Positions 49,301 to 63,656 of a DNA stretch of 64,000 nt are shown in pieces; the first letter of the stretch is position 1, and the number at the start of each line of letters is the position of its first letter. The translations under genes and the position numbers were made by a program. Source of the stretch: Ophiodon elongatus (taxonomy: Eukaryota; Chordata; Actinopteri; Perciformes; Hexagrammidae). The notes under the pieces are model-generated. The model had not been told where the DNA came from and did not search any database. It was given only the letters and a program-made list of their open reading frames with translations. The stretch covers positions 208,501 through 272,500 of the forward strand of contig JACSYO010002166.1 in assembly GCA_016806645.1 (NCBI GenBank). Direction: 5' to 3'.

Positions 49301-52300
49301 TTTTAATTTGTAAAAACTCACTTCTATAAACTGCCTGTCATGTTTCAGCTGTTTCTCGAGTGCTTGGACGTGCTGGTTGAGGTCTTCGGTGTGGGTTTTG
49401 TGGTGCTGCTCGTTCTCCAGGCCCTTCGTTTCCTGCTCTTCCAGCTCTCTCTCCAGAGCCCTGAGGCGCAGAGACAGAGAGCTGTGGTCCTTTTCTGCCT
49501 GCCGCTGCAAGTCCAGCCTATCCTGGGTTAAACGCTCCGTCTCTGCCAGTAGAGCTTGAAAAATAAAAAAGGGTATGGTTAGGGCAATTTCAATGCAAAT
49601 ATACACAGCATTTTAAAAAGATGGGAAGACATTAGAGGAGTTAAATACATACAAGTATTACGCATCATGTGCCTTTCCTCCTGGAAAGGCACTGAATGCA
49701 TTCACTTTGACAGCTCTGAACGAGAACATTGCGTAAGGGGTAAAAAGAAAATGACACGGCACTCAAAGAGCCTTTGCTCCAAACTACTGGCAGCGGTACA
49801 AACAGCAACCTCACACAGCAACCTCACACAGCACCGAAATGTAGTGCATATTCATCCCCACCCCCTCATCACACGCTCATACTCCACTCTGACCCACAAA
49901 CCTGCGTCAGGATCTAAATTGAGCCAATGGCCTATGGAGAGAAGACACATCTGAGCACAGACATTATTATAAGTGTGCGGTCAAGCTCACTAAAGAGGTC
50001 ATGTAATATTTTATGCAGACTGAGACGCATGATTTCATGCTTGCGCCGCTCACCTTTCTCCCTCTCCCCCAGACCAGCGGAGAGATGCTCCTTCTGACGC
50101 AGGAGAAGTGTGTGCTCCTCACTGAGCTCATGATGCTTCAGTCTGAGGTTATCCAGCTTCGTGGGGAGGGCCTGCATCTGGTGCAGCTTCACCTTCAGGT
50201 CCTCCAGCTCCTCCACTAGTCTTTCCTCTTGTACCTCCTTTTGCTGCAGAGACTCCTCTAGGATTGCCTTCTCCGCCACATAGCCGTCCAGAAGCCCTGA
50301 ACACATGCAAAGTCAAAAAGTTTTGTTTAAAGCAAAGGTCAAATTGTTTGTTTTTTTTAAGTTCCCTGTCGAAAATGGCTGTCTGATTTCAAGGTAAAGC
50401 AGTAAAAATATTCAAAAGTAATGTACACTTGTATACACAACATGTATTTGTGCTGCTCCCAACCACAGCCGCTTTACCTTCAGACTTCCCTTCCCAACAG
50501 GGAATTGAAGCCATTAAAATCATTTTTCAAAAGACAAAAGACTCAATTGACAAAAAACAGTATTTTTACTTCCCAGAACACAGGAGTATACATACAAACC
50601 TACTTTAAAAAGTCTGAACTAATCCTTTTAGTCATTTCCAAATTTTGCACAGCTAACACTGACTCAGCTATTGCTAGCATACACATTATTCATAACCTTA
50701 TTGATAAGCTTACTTTGGTAACCTATGTCAATGCTTTTTGCTAACAACTGAGTGGGTGTTTCCATTTGAAAAAGCTGGAAAATAACACAGATGGAGTCTA
50801 CCTTTAAAGTTATGTTAAAACTTCAGTACAAAATGTCAGCAGAGGCAGAGGAACAAAGGCGTGGTAACAGTCAGTGGATTAAACTAATGTAACTCGGCAG
50901 CAGAAGATGAGTCAAGTGAAGCAGAGCCAACAAGTACATCGTGCTCACCCTCTGCCTTGTGAAGTTCCAGCTGGAGTTTACTCTTCAGCTTCGCCTCCTG
51001 ATCAAGCTGCACCAACAGGAGCTTGTGCTGCTCAATGAGTTGGGCGGAGTCATCTCTGCCCTGAGAGAACCTTTCCTCCAGAGAAAGGTGGACATCATGA
51101 GTCTGCTCCAGCTGGAGAAGTTAGAAACTCATGATTGGTAGAAAGCCAACAATACAATAAAGACGGAAGAGGGTTTTTGGGTGGATGTTCGAGATATCAG
51201 GAGCTCTCTACATCCTTTACCTGTGTGTTGGCCTGGTTGAGCAGCTCCAGTAGCGTTTCAACAGTGTGACGCAGTCTGCTGCAGGCATTCAGAGCCGCTT
51301 CTTCTCCCCCAGGATTGATCTGAGTATCTGAAACCAGCAGGCTCTCACAGAGCAGGTGGGTCAGCTCCATGTCTTCTGAAGACTCGTCTACAACTGAAAT
51401 ACCTACGAAATGAGGTCAAAATGAATCATTGCATTGATGCAAAACAATTTAATTGCACATATAAAAAAAAGCCCCATGGTGCCTGAAGAGCTGAATGTTT
51501 ATGTATATCTGGATCTCTGACAAAAAACTAGAGCATAAGATAAAGCATAGGATGCATTGCAACTTCAGAATGAATGAAATGCCAACAAACCTGATTCTTG
51601 TGCATCTTTGTTCCCTGCTGAGCTCCTCTGACGGGTCGCCTGCTCAGATGTTTTGGCTCTGGCATTGATCTTTTGTCCAATCAGGTCTTCTGTTTTAATG
51701 GTGCTGTGAATCATCTCAATCAGCACCTTCCTCAGTTTTTCATTGGCCTGGTGCAGTTTACGTCTGGGAAAACAAAAGTGAAAACTAAAAAAAAAAAACT
51801 GTGCAAACTAATTTGCTACATTTAACACACTGGTGTCTGGATTTTTCCAATAAAGTCAAAACATATTCTCACAATAATCCAATTTTAAGTTTAAAAAAAA
51901 AAAATTGTAAAAGTAAATAAAAATGTACATTTTATGCCACAAAGTCCCACAGTAGTACCAGCTAGACTTGTCATGGCAGAAAGTGACTTTTCACTAAACA
52001 TACTTTGGGTGAAGGGCATACTGAATCTGTAGTAATCTCTATAGTCCATTGCCATGAGCTTGTCAGGTCATGAATTTAACAGAAAACCTACAAGTCACAT
52101 GGTAATATCAACTGATAGCTGGCGTTCTCACCATTAAGTATAACATTCACCCAGCTGTAAACGCTACAAACATGGAACAATGTCCACGACACCACTTACC
52201 TTTCCGCTTTAGCTGTCTGCAAGTCATCAGTGAGCATGTTTAGAAGGTTGCCTCCCTCCTGACTCTCTCGCTCCCTTCGTTGGAGGAGAGTGTCCAAAGT

Positions 52301-55300
52301 CTCCATCTCTGCACGCTTCCCTTCTAACTCCCCCTGCAGACAGCCAACTTCTGCTCGCAGCTGGAAAAAAAAAGGACAAAGATAGCCGTTAATTCTACCA
52401 GCACACACCTATCAACTGCAACTATCACACCTGCGCTGTGACTTGTTTAAAAAAAAAAAAAACAGCCATGTAAGCAAATGAGGCGACGAACAACAAATCA
52501 AGCCCCAAATTATGGAAAACGAAACTGTTCATCTGAAAAGCTCAAAGACTGGCTTACTGCCATCTCATTCTGTTTGTTTTCAAAGCATCTCATAGTTTCT
52601 GAAACAAGAGAGATAATAAAATCACATGGCCACCAACAAACTATCAGTGCCAAGAGCATGACAAAAGCAGAAGGCATGCTCTGCATTCAAAAGGAAATCA
52701 AAACCAGATGTCGATTGTCAGAGAAATGAACAACCAGCACCAGAACTGTGTTCAAAAAACACATTCCTCCTCCATTAAAACCAGCCTATAGCCTACATAT
52801 TCACACACACACACACACACACACACATACTGGCTGTCCTCATCAGGCATTGTTGGCAGAAGTACTCTGGTTAAGCTCCAAGTGACTGTCTGATTGAGGC
52901 ACTCTAAACTTCTGGATTCACTGCTGCACTCTGTTTTCACGCAGGTCTCTGGAGTCAGTTTTTCTTACCTTTCGTTCCTCGACCCCTTCATCCTCTCCCT
53001 CTCTTTTTCCCTCTCCCTCCCATCAAACACTTCTCATTCAGCCACCTGCCTCAACAAAACAATGGTGTTGCCCTGACAACAGCCCCCTCCCAACCTCTCT
53101 TAAGCTTCTCTTTTCTAACCTCATGGGGGGCGGGGGGTTAATATCTCACTATCAGGAGCCAAGCCGGGAAGGTGCCATGGAAACAAATGCACACACACGC
53201 ACGTCATATTATTGCTGATTGTGCCAACAAGTTCTATTAAGGATTTAGTGTAGGCAAGTATGTGACTGCAGAAATCACGCATTCATTTATGAAGTCAATC
53301 CCGATAAAGCCATAAACTGTCTTTTGGAAAAATAAATGTAGGCTTTACGGGGTATAGGGACTACCTTATTAGTAACTAAGGGGATAGTAAACAATTAGTT
53401 AAGAGTTACAGTGTGTTTCACATCTCCACAACAACCAACCAACAAATATCAAATGAGAATGAATAGAAATGGACAGAAATTAATGTTGCTATGAATAATT
53501 TCTTTTACAGATTATTCTGCCATTGGAAGTCTAGATATATTGCTACCTGCCAAAGGTTTTTCTTTGTTTCTAATCAATCTTCCAATCCACAAAAATGTTA
53601 GTAAATACATTTTCTGAAGCTCACGATAATGTCTTTAAATGTCTTGTTTTGTCCGTTTAACAGTCCAGAACCATGGAATATTCAGTTTACTATCATATAA
53701 AGACAAAGAAAAAACTATTTAGAAAAGATTAACTGTTTATCAAAATAGTTGCTGATTATTTTCCCCAACGATTGTCTCATTGATTACCCAACAAGTCAAT
53801 TCAGTGGGTAATCTACTGCGTGGTTCAACCAAGAGAGCAGGACCACAAAACACACACACCAGATTACAGTGGCGTTTCATTGATATGATAATCTTTTTAA
53901 CAAGATGTAATCTCATGTGAGGAAACTCTACCCTCTGGATGCCTCAGCAGCATCATTCTTACTTCACTCTTAATTCCCACGCTGTCTATTTTGTGTTTAC
54001 AGTTTCCAAGTCCCTATAACTTCTATTTAATTTCATTCATTTTGTCTTTTGAGCCTCAACACCCATGATGCAACACATTCTTCTCAGGCCTGTCTAATCT
54101 TGTACCCAGCAAAGTGAATCTGCTGGTGCCAGTTTATTATTTTTTTTATTTGCACAAAGATCATATTGTAAAACTTATACAAACAGTAGACTAGGTAGGG
54201 AATTTATGCATGTGTGCGTGCGTCAAGTACCTGGGACACCACAGTGTCTAGTTGCTGCAGCTGGACAGTGAGCTGGCTCATTTTGCCCGTGTAGCTCTGC
54301 TCCTTCTCCTCCTGTTCAGATGTGAAGCTCCGCTTCAGGTCCTCAAGCTCCGCCTCCTTCTGCTCTTCAAATTCCGTCTTCAAAACAAAGCAGTGATGTT
54401 GGCACATCAATTAAAAGATGCAGATCACCATCCTAAAAAAACTGCAGTATAACGTTGGCTCATTTGTTCCTCATCTAAAAGAGATCTCCGGCCATGTCTC
54501 ACTGGCTTATGGCTGACTACTGGCTTGCACATTTAGATGGTCAAATGCCAAATGTCTGAAAAAAAAAAAAAAAGAAAAAAAAAAAAAAAAAAACTACCTT
54601 CGGCCTTAAAACCTTCTGCATCAGAGGATAAAAAGCTTAGATCCATCCCATTTAGCCACTGTAGATTGCAGTAATACAAACACACCCACAGCCCCGCACA
54701 CAGATTCAGAGAGACAGACGGACAAGAACACTTCTACATATATGATGATGGTGGGATTATGTGGAAACTGGGTTCGAATAAAGCTCCAGTGGGACAGAGT
54801 CCAACCAAGAGCTATGCCTAGGAATGAACTGGTGCAGCTGGAGCTTAGAGAGGGCAATGCCACAACACATACACACACACACACACACATACACACTCCA
54901 CACACAGCTCTCAATAATCCACCGATATTATGTAATGATGTTTTAAACAGGCACTCCGAGTCAAATAACTACACAACAAAAATCATATTTTCCACATAAA
55001 ATGAATGATTATATGTAGGCAACATGGCTTCAAATACTAAAGAACTTAAGCATAAGGAAGCTTCGAAGCTATCCACACATCTTTTTCCTCATCGCTCCGA
55101 GGCATCGCCTCTTTTACCTTGAGTTGATTAATCCTGTCCTGCATTCTCTCCTCTGATTGGGCTTTGAGGAGCTCCACCTCTTCTAGGAAGTGCTGACGTT
55201 GCCTTAATGACTCCTCTTCAAGCTCCCTGCGACATGCCTCCAATTCCCGCGCAGAGACAGCCCTCAGCTCCTGGAGCAGTCACATATCATGGGTTTGTTC

Positions 55301-57970
55301 AATACCACAATATGTAGTTGGGTCAAATGTTCAGATTCATAGTGCCTAAATAAATACTCTGTGCCTCACACAAATACGCCATCATAAAAGATGAACAATA
55401 ATTCTGTATAAACCCTTCTTTAATGGGCTGCAAGAGCCACAGAGACAAGAACTCTACTGACAACCATTAAAAAAACAACTCGCCAGGCAGAGCACTGGAT
55501 GTCAACTCCCGCTGTAAAAAAGACTAATTCAAAACACACACAAAGCGCTGACGTGATGCTCCCTCATGCTTGACACACATACATGCATACACACACACAC
55601 ACAGACCTGGAGCTGGAGATGTTGCTGTGCAATGAGTTGCTCTTTCTCAGCAGTGTAGGTTTGCGAGAGCTCCTGAAGAGCAGAGCCGTGTTGTTGCTCG
55701 AGTTCCAAAACCTGAGAAAAGTACACAGGATGCAGAGACACATCAAATATTGATGAACACTAAAACAACATGGAGTGAGTAGGATTGAAAAGCCAACATT
55801 AACCACAGTGGAGTTTTTCTTTTTTTTTTTTTTTTTTAACATCACTGATAACAAAAGGAAGTGATGAAATGATTTAGGAATCAAATTGCAATGCAATTAA
55901 AAACTAACAGGTTATCTCTAAAATTTTCTTTTAAAAGCTTTCGAGAAGATTAATTTATTCAATATAAATATCACATATGAGCTGTAGTTGTTTTGTGATG
56001 TTATTTCACTTTGCATTAACAATTTACATAATTATATATACATTTTGAAATAATTTAATAATTTATAGAGACAATAACCAGGGGGGGTTGATAAATCCAG
56101 TGGCTCAAATACCCAATATAAGATACTTCATTACAAATGCTGCAAAAATCCTAAAACTCTAATATTACCATAAAGCAGCGCTGCTCAGAAATTTATGTTT
56201 AATTACCCACAAAAGGTCAAATACAACCAATATTCAGTTTATTGTCTCATGGTATACATCTTCATAGGGCCCTACTAGCAATTAGTGATACAACCTAGGG
56301 AGCACAGTCTCACTACTTAACATCTGCTTCTCTCTGTTAGACATGCATCCCCAAAAGATTATATTTTGTATTATTACATTTCAAATTCTACCTTCGTAAA
56401 GACTGAGGAAATTCTGTTTCAAGTTAGGAATGACGGAAAATCTGACATAATGGTGCATTCATGCGCAGTAGTATGTGATGGCCATCCACCACAAATATAT
56501 TCTCTGTCCGAAGGAATAATTTTTTTGCTGTGGCTAGATCATTAATTTAAAGATCAGTTAAACTAAAACTAAGTCATCAACATTTCTAATTAATGTCAGC
56601 ATGTTAACTTCAAACTATTGAGCAATTATCATCAGTGGCCTCATGGGAAGATAATTTGGGCTTTTAAAGAGATTAGAAAACAAAGTGTATGGATGATTGG
56701 GTAAATACCTGCTTCTTAAGAGTCTCCAGGGCTTTGCAGTGTTCAGTATCTAAGGCCTCTTTTTGAGCAGCCAGCTCAGTCTGTAAGAACAAATGGTGAG
56801 AAAAAAAAAGTCAGTAGAAGTTGTAGATTTGCATTTCTGCTTATTGATTGAATGAGTTTGATGGATGACTGTATACCACCAACCAATCTTTACTTCCCAC
56901 CTTGTGAACGTGGCTGAGCTCTGCTGCCATGGCACTGAACTTCTCTATGTGCACCTGAGCCAGCTCTTTCCTCAGTTCCTCCCTGAGTGACAGCTGCTCT
57001 GCACCATGGCGCTCCATTATCTGCTTGTGTTGTGACTTCTGGAGATTCAGGTCTTGAAGATGTCTCTCTTCAAGTTCCACCATGTCGTCACGCAGTGTCT
57101 GTGATAAAAAAAACAATTAAATTACATTTTTTAAAAAGGCATTCAAAAGTACTTCTAAATCCTAAACATCAGTATTGTATTTTTGCAGTAATTCAAACAC
57201 TGCTATCATAAGTTTTGACATTACAAATTATGTGTCCTTACTTGCACTTCCTTCAGGAATGTGGCCTCCAAAGTGTCCATATTACCCAGCATCCTCTTTT
57301 CAAGTTCATCACTCTCTTCCTGGTGTTTGCGAGTCAACTCAGCTTCTAAAGCCTCCAGCTGAGCCTGATTGGTCTCCTGGAAATCAGCCTCCATACTTTC
57401 ACGGTCTGCCTTTCGTTTGGAATTGAGGGCTGCTTCCAAGGCGACAAGCTCCGCTTTGTGTTTGGATTCAAGTTCAACGGCAGTAGCTGCAAGTTGATCT
57501 CTGTGACTGGCACCGAGTGAGTCTTGTTGTGCTTTGTGTTTGGCATCAAGTGTGTCCTTCTCTTGGGAGTGTTTGTTCAGAAGAGTTGCTCTCTCGTGTT
57601 CCAGCTCAGTTTGATGCGTTTTCTTTAGCGCTGCCAGAGAGATTTCAGATGTTTGGGCCAAATTCTGTTCCAACGCTGCTTTTTCCTCTTGGAACCTGAA
57701 CACAAAAGAATTTAATAAAAAGAGCCCAAATCATTACATATAAAACATTATTACGGGTCATGAAGATGAAACTGAAGGTGATTCTATTGTGATTTCAGGA
57801 AAAACACACCAATCCACAGTGAATTGGTGCAGAACATTCAGTTTTCAGACTATAATAGCAGCACTGTAGCTGCGATGTTGGCATGTACAATAAATGTCAC
57901 AACAACTTTTAAAAAGGGGACTGTACATTCATATATATTATTTTTTATTATTATTAATAAATACATATAA

Positions 57971-58013
<43 letters not shown>

Positions 58014-61000
58014 CATTTCCACTTCTGAAACAATTAGTTGATCACTGAAAATTATAATAAATTTGATAATTGTTTTTTTTCTTGACTCAATACAAACATG
58101 ACTCGTGTGACGGGGTCTAATCATTGACAAACCATTGACCTCCAGCTACAATCAAGACTTAAGGATCCTCCATAGAGCTCACCTCTCTTGGGCTTGGCGT
58201 AGCCGCTCTTCACCTTGCTCCTGGAGGAGAGCAGTAAGCTCCTTGATTTCTGCAGCCATGCAGCTCTTTTCCCTTTGTAGCTCACCGTCATGCTGGGCCT
58301 CCAGTCTCTGACGTACCATCAAGACCTGTGGGCCTAAAAGACAAACGCACCATGTTAGAAGCTGATGGAGAACCACTACTTCTCACGGGAAGCTACAATG
58401 ACCTGAAAGTCTACTGAAAACCCACGTGAGTCTTATAAAAGGATCTTACTCTCATCATTGTCCAGTGCCGCCTGTAGAGACTTTAGCTTCTCCTTCTCCT
58501 CGTGAAGTGCTTTTTCCAGGCGTGACCTCTCCTTCTCCGTCTCTATGTGAATGTTTGACTTCAGAGCGGAGAGCTCAGCTTCATGCTTCTCTTGGAGCTC
58601 TTCTCTCAGCCTCTTCATCTCGTCCTGCACATGCACCCTCTCCTGTTCCAGAGCGTCCTCGGGATGAACGAGCTCCCCAGCAAACTCTTGTTTCAGCTGG
58701 AGGAGTTGACAGGAACATAAACATAAGTAACATGGTTTTTAAATTCCCATATTGTATCAATATATTTGTGCTTCTGTATAACTGTCCTTTCTAGTATGCA
58801 GGCTTGTATACGAGTGTGTACCTTTTGTGTGTTGCTTTGCATTTCTGCATCATGTTGTTTACTCAAGGCAGACAGTCTGTTCTCCAGAGTGTGGATGATG
58901 GTCAGCTTGGTCTGCAGCTCTTCGGTGTGACACCACATCCTCTGTTCTACCTCCACCTAATTAAAAGCAACACAATCTTGCATTATATGGACCATTATAT
59001 GTCATTTATTGTATAGATTATCTGATTATCTTTTCTCAAATCTCACCTCAACCTGCCGCGCTGCCTCCAAAAGAACTCTGGTAAGCTCTGCGACAACAAC
59101 ATTTGAGGAATTGTTTAGAAACTTCTCAATACCAATTTTGTATGTATGTACTGTATGTATGTAGTACCTTGTAAATGACGGTCAGAAAGTGTGGCTCTGA
59201 TTTGCTCCAGCTCCAGGGCATGACGAGTCCTCTTCTCCTGCAGCTCCTCATAGTATTGGTCAGTGAGGTCTGAGCGCACCTAATGCACGAGTAATTATGT
59301 AAAAACAAGTAAATGAGAGAGTGAAAGGGTCAGTAAACATCAACAGAACTGCTTGTAGGACGTCAAAGCTCTGGAAACCCCCTCTGGCTAGTCTCTCATG
59401 TTGGAAAGCGGTGGGGGTTTCCGACCATTTCCGTAACTTTCCAAAAATCAAAATCACACCCACTTCACAGCATGGTTAGTCAGCTGCACAAAGTTCAGCT
59501 TTAAATGTCTTACTCTCAAGCTCGCTTTCTTAATTTTTTGGCAACTATTTCTGTCACTTTTAATGTAATAAAACCAAATGCACACTAGGCACAAACCCTA
59601 CGAATGACTTCCAAGAGACGCCGTCTGAAAATGTGCACCGTTATCCCATATTCAAACAATATTAAAATCTATGATGACCACAGTTCTCTTTGCCTTCAAC
59701 GGTTAGCATTTGTGTGCCAAGAGCCTCACGTTAGCTTTGTATTCTGTTTTTATGGAAATAGAGGCATTAAAGTTTGAAGGAATGAGTTTGTGTCTGACCT
59801 GTCGCAGCTCTTCCTTAAAGGAAAGAGCCATAGAAGATTGTAGATTGGTGAGCTCCATTGTGTGTTTCTCCACCAGCTGAAGGCGCGAACAATCAAGCGC
59901 TTCCTGAGTCTGAAATAACATGATGATACTTAAGTTACCTTGTGATCAAGATCACAAAACAAATGCAGCAAAGACTGTGCAGAAAAATTAAAAAACATTT
60001 CAAAGTGCGCAATACCACACATTTATCAAGCTACAGAAGGTCTTCAAAATGTCTACAATTAATTTCATCTCTTAGTATGTACATACCTCGTGTTTCTCCA
60101 GTTTGAGGCTAGTATCAAAGAGCACATGATCGTTTTCCTCTTCAGCTTGGCCTTGAGATATGAAACTGAAACGAGACCACAATGTTCATCATTGAAATAA
60201 TTTAATCCAAGTTTGTATGGCTCTGGTATTATATACTGATCTACTGGCCTACCTGTTATCTGCTGTTTTAAGCACGGATTCTTCCAAGGCACTTTCGACC
60301 AGCCTCAGCTGAAGCAAAGCAATTTCTTCTCTGTAGCTCTCCTCTGTTGCCCGCAATCTCTGCTCAAAGTACCTAAAGGAGGATGAAGGCAAAGAGTGTA
60401 TAATTTGCATGGGGTCAGTAGAAGGGTAAGAACGGGACAATCGACACATAATTGACTGCATGTTGTAGACTGTGGCCAAAACACAAACCACAGAAGGGAT
60501 AAACCACCACAGTTTTAATATCACTTTTTGCTCTAAAGCATCACATTTCAAACCTGGACAGGCAGGTAGGCGATGACTCTTGTGAGAACAAATGAGTCCA
60601 GACTGTGTGTGCCTACGTGCCCGTTTGTGCTCTCATACCTCCTCAGGCTTTCCAGCTCAGCCTCATTGTGCTCTTTGATTTCCCGTTTCTGTTCATTAAA
60701 CTCCGTCCTCAGGCGCTCAATGTCATCGACACGAGACGAGCGAGCGAGCAGCTGCTCCTTCAGCTCTGTGAGAAAATAAGGTTAGACAACAAAACACAGA
60801 AAAAGGTAAGAGCACAGTTAACGGAAATTACAAACATGCAGTCAAGTTCTATTTTCCTCGATGTGTCATAACATCACAGACAACAGCTATTGCCAGCAGC
60901 CGGCCACATGTTTTCGACACCTTGTACATGGAACATTTTGAATATCCTAATTGTGAGTATTTAAATACATGCAGTAGATTAAAATACAGCATCGTCAAGC

Positions 61001-63563
61001 AGATGTCAGGGTGTATAAATCTCACCTCCCAACTCTTGGCGACTGGCCCTCATGCTCTCCAGCTGGGCCCACAGCTGACCTACTTCTTGTTCTGACCTCT
61101 CTTGTAGCGAGGTCTTCTCCCCTTGAAGGCGTAAAACCTAATTTACAGAGAGGAATCGTTGTTACAAGCTGTGTTTCCCTTAAAAAAAAAAAAAAAGCAA
61201 CATTTTGAAATGTTACATTTCCATCAACTGGTTTGGGGCACATAAACTTGGCTGCGTAGTTCCGCCAGAAGTTGGCGATAAAGGCTACAGTTCACGCACA
61301 GCTGTAATCAGGAAATAGAGTAGAAGAAGTAGAGGTTGCGAACTGGAAACAACATAAGTCGCCTTGGCCGATCCACGAGAGAAAAATGGAGAGAAGTCTT
61401 CAGGAATTCAATTGAGACAGTTTTAATTTATACACGTGAGCTAGCCCGTCATGCTTCACGTTGTAGGATGATGAATATATCGGGGAAGACGCCGACAGCA
61501 GAAACAACTGATCAGTCATGTGGTTTAAATGTTCGCTACCTCGGAATATATTCGGCAAAGCATTTCCATAATCCATTTAACGCAACCTCTCTTTTTCGAT
61601 AAAGGCAAAAACCACCTCAAGTGAGCGTAAAAACCTTTATGCGCAATTTAGGACGTTTTATCAAATTTCGCTGTTTCGTTACATCTTGTCTTATTCGATA
61701 CTTCAAAATGCGCATATAAATGTGTGAATGGAAGCAGCGCTGCTGTAATCTTACTGTGGATTTCAATTTAAAGTTTTTTGAGTTTCCCATCATTTATTGA
61801 TTAATGTCTATAACATTTAAAAAAAAAAAAAAAAATACAAAAACATATGAAGTTCCATTACTGAATCCTAGGGCCTGAGGAGTTAAATGAGAAATAAGTG
61901 GCAACTTAACAACATGTTAATGTGTTTGAGTGAACTCACCTCTAGGTGCAGTTGCTGTTTCTTCTCCTCTAGGTGGAGTGCTTGCTGCTCTTTGTCCTTC
62001 AGCACTGCTTTATGACTAGAAACCAAATCCTCCACAGCACCTAAGCCGCAAAAACAACAGTGAGCAAAAAATGTATTCGATATAAATTAGAAAACAAAAT
62101 ACATGGAATAGTATGCATAGTATAACTCACGGATCATGAGTCTGAAATTAGCATAATTAATCATAATAATAATAATAATGAATTATTCTAAGAAACTCTA
62201 ATATTGGCAGACAAAAATGAGGTAGTCTTAAAAATCATGACTGCCATCAGCCAGTCAGCATGATAGTCTATATTAGCATGTGTATTTCCATGCAGAAGAT
62301 AGATTAAAATGATATGTTTTCATTATTAAAATAATTAATTTAGAGCAGTGAAAGTAAGCACTGGGGAGGGAAGGCAACTCACAGGCAGCAGCATCTCTGT
62401 CAGCCCAGGCTTGTTTAAGCTCCTCCTCCAGTTTCTGGTTCTGCTCCTTACTGGAGGCTTGGAGTTCCTGGAGCTCCTGGAACCTGGCCCATGACTCCCG
62501 CAGCTCTGACTGGGTCTGGGAAGAAGCTGTCTGGGCTTCAATGAAAGCTTTGTTGGTCTGGGTGAGGGAGGCATGGGTGCTGGCGAGCTCTGTCTGGGTG
62601 GCAGTAAGGCTGCTCTGGGTCTCTGAGAGAGACGCGTGGAGGTTCGACTGGGTGCTCTCAGCTTCCTTATCCCACTGTGACCGTAGAGCCTGATGACCAA
62701 GATAAATTAAATATGGTAAAACTTCCAAAATATGCCAAATAATTCAAATAAGCTTTCAAATCACAGTAATCAAATGACCTGTATCTCTTTGGTCTGCTCT
62801 TCCTCCATGGCAGCTCGCTCCTGAGCAACACGAGTCTCCCACTGCTGCTTTAACTCATCTGAACATACACAAAGCAAATGAAAAGATTCACCCACGTCAA
62901 AGAACTTGAAGGTTACATCGGTCATTGTGCTCTACTTTGCCCTGAACATGTTTCTAAAGAATGAAGGTGACTCACCCACATCCATAATGGCACACATGTT
63001 AAGTGCACCTACAGGCACTCGTAACAAAATTAAAATAACACCGACTGAACAACTGAAAAAGCACTCACTCGTGTCTTGTTGGTGCAGCTCACACAGTCTC
63101 TCCTGCTGCTCCTGGTTCTGCCGTCTGATCTGGTCCAGTTCTAATTGATGCCGAGTCTGCAGAAGTGCACTTTCCTGGGCAAAGGTCTCCCTCAGGGAGG
63201 TCTGGACCTGGTTGAGAGACGAATCCTGCTCCAGCTCGGACATGCAGACGTTGGTTTGGCTCAGACGCAAGGCTTCAAGCTCACTGTTCTTTTGGACCTG
63301 AAGGTAATGAAAAGTATAAAGTAAAGGTAAATATAAGTAAAAGTATATGGTACGGTTTTGTGCAAGAGCTTTTTCTGAGTCTAGTATTGACTGCATGTTT
63401 GGGGTAAAAGACATTTAACAGACACCGTTATCCCCCGTGCCAATTTAGTAAAAATAGAATTCAATTCCTACGCCCCTAAAGTCATTGTGACAAAATTCCC
63501 TTGACTATGAGGAAAAGCGCTAAGGAGGCGGATATAAGCAATAGCTGAAGATGTGTGTGTTGT

Positions 63564-63656
<93 letters not shown>
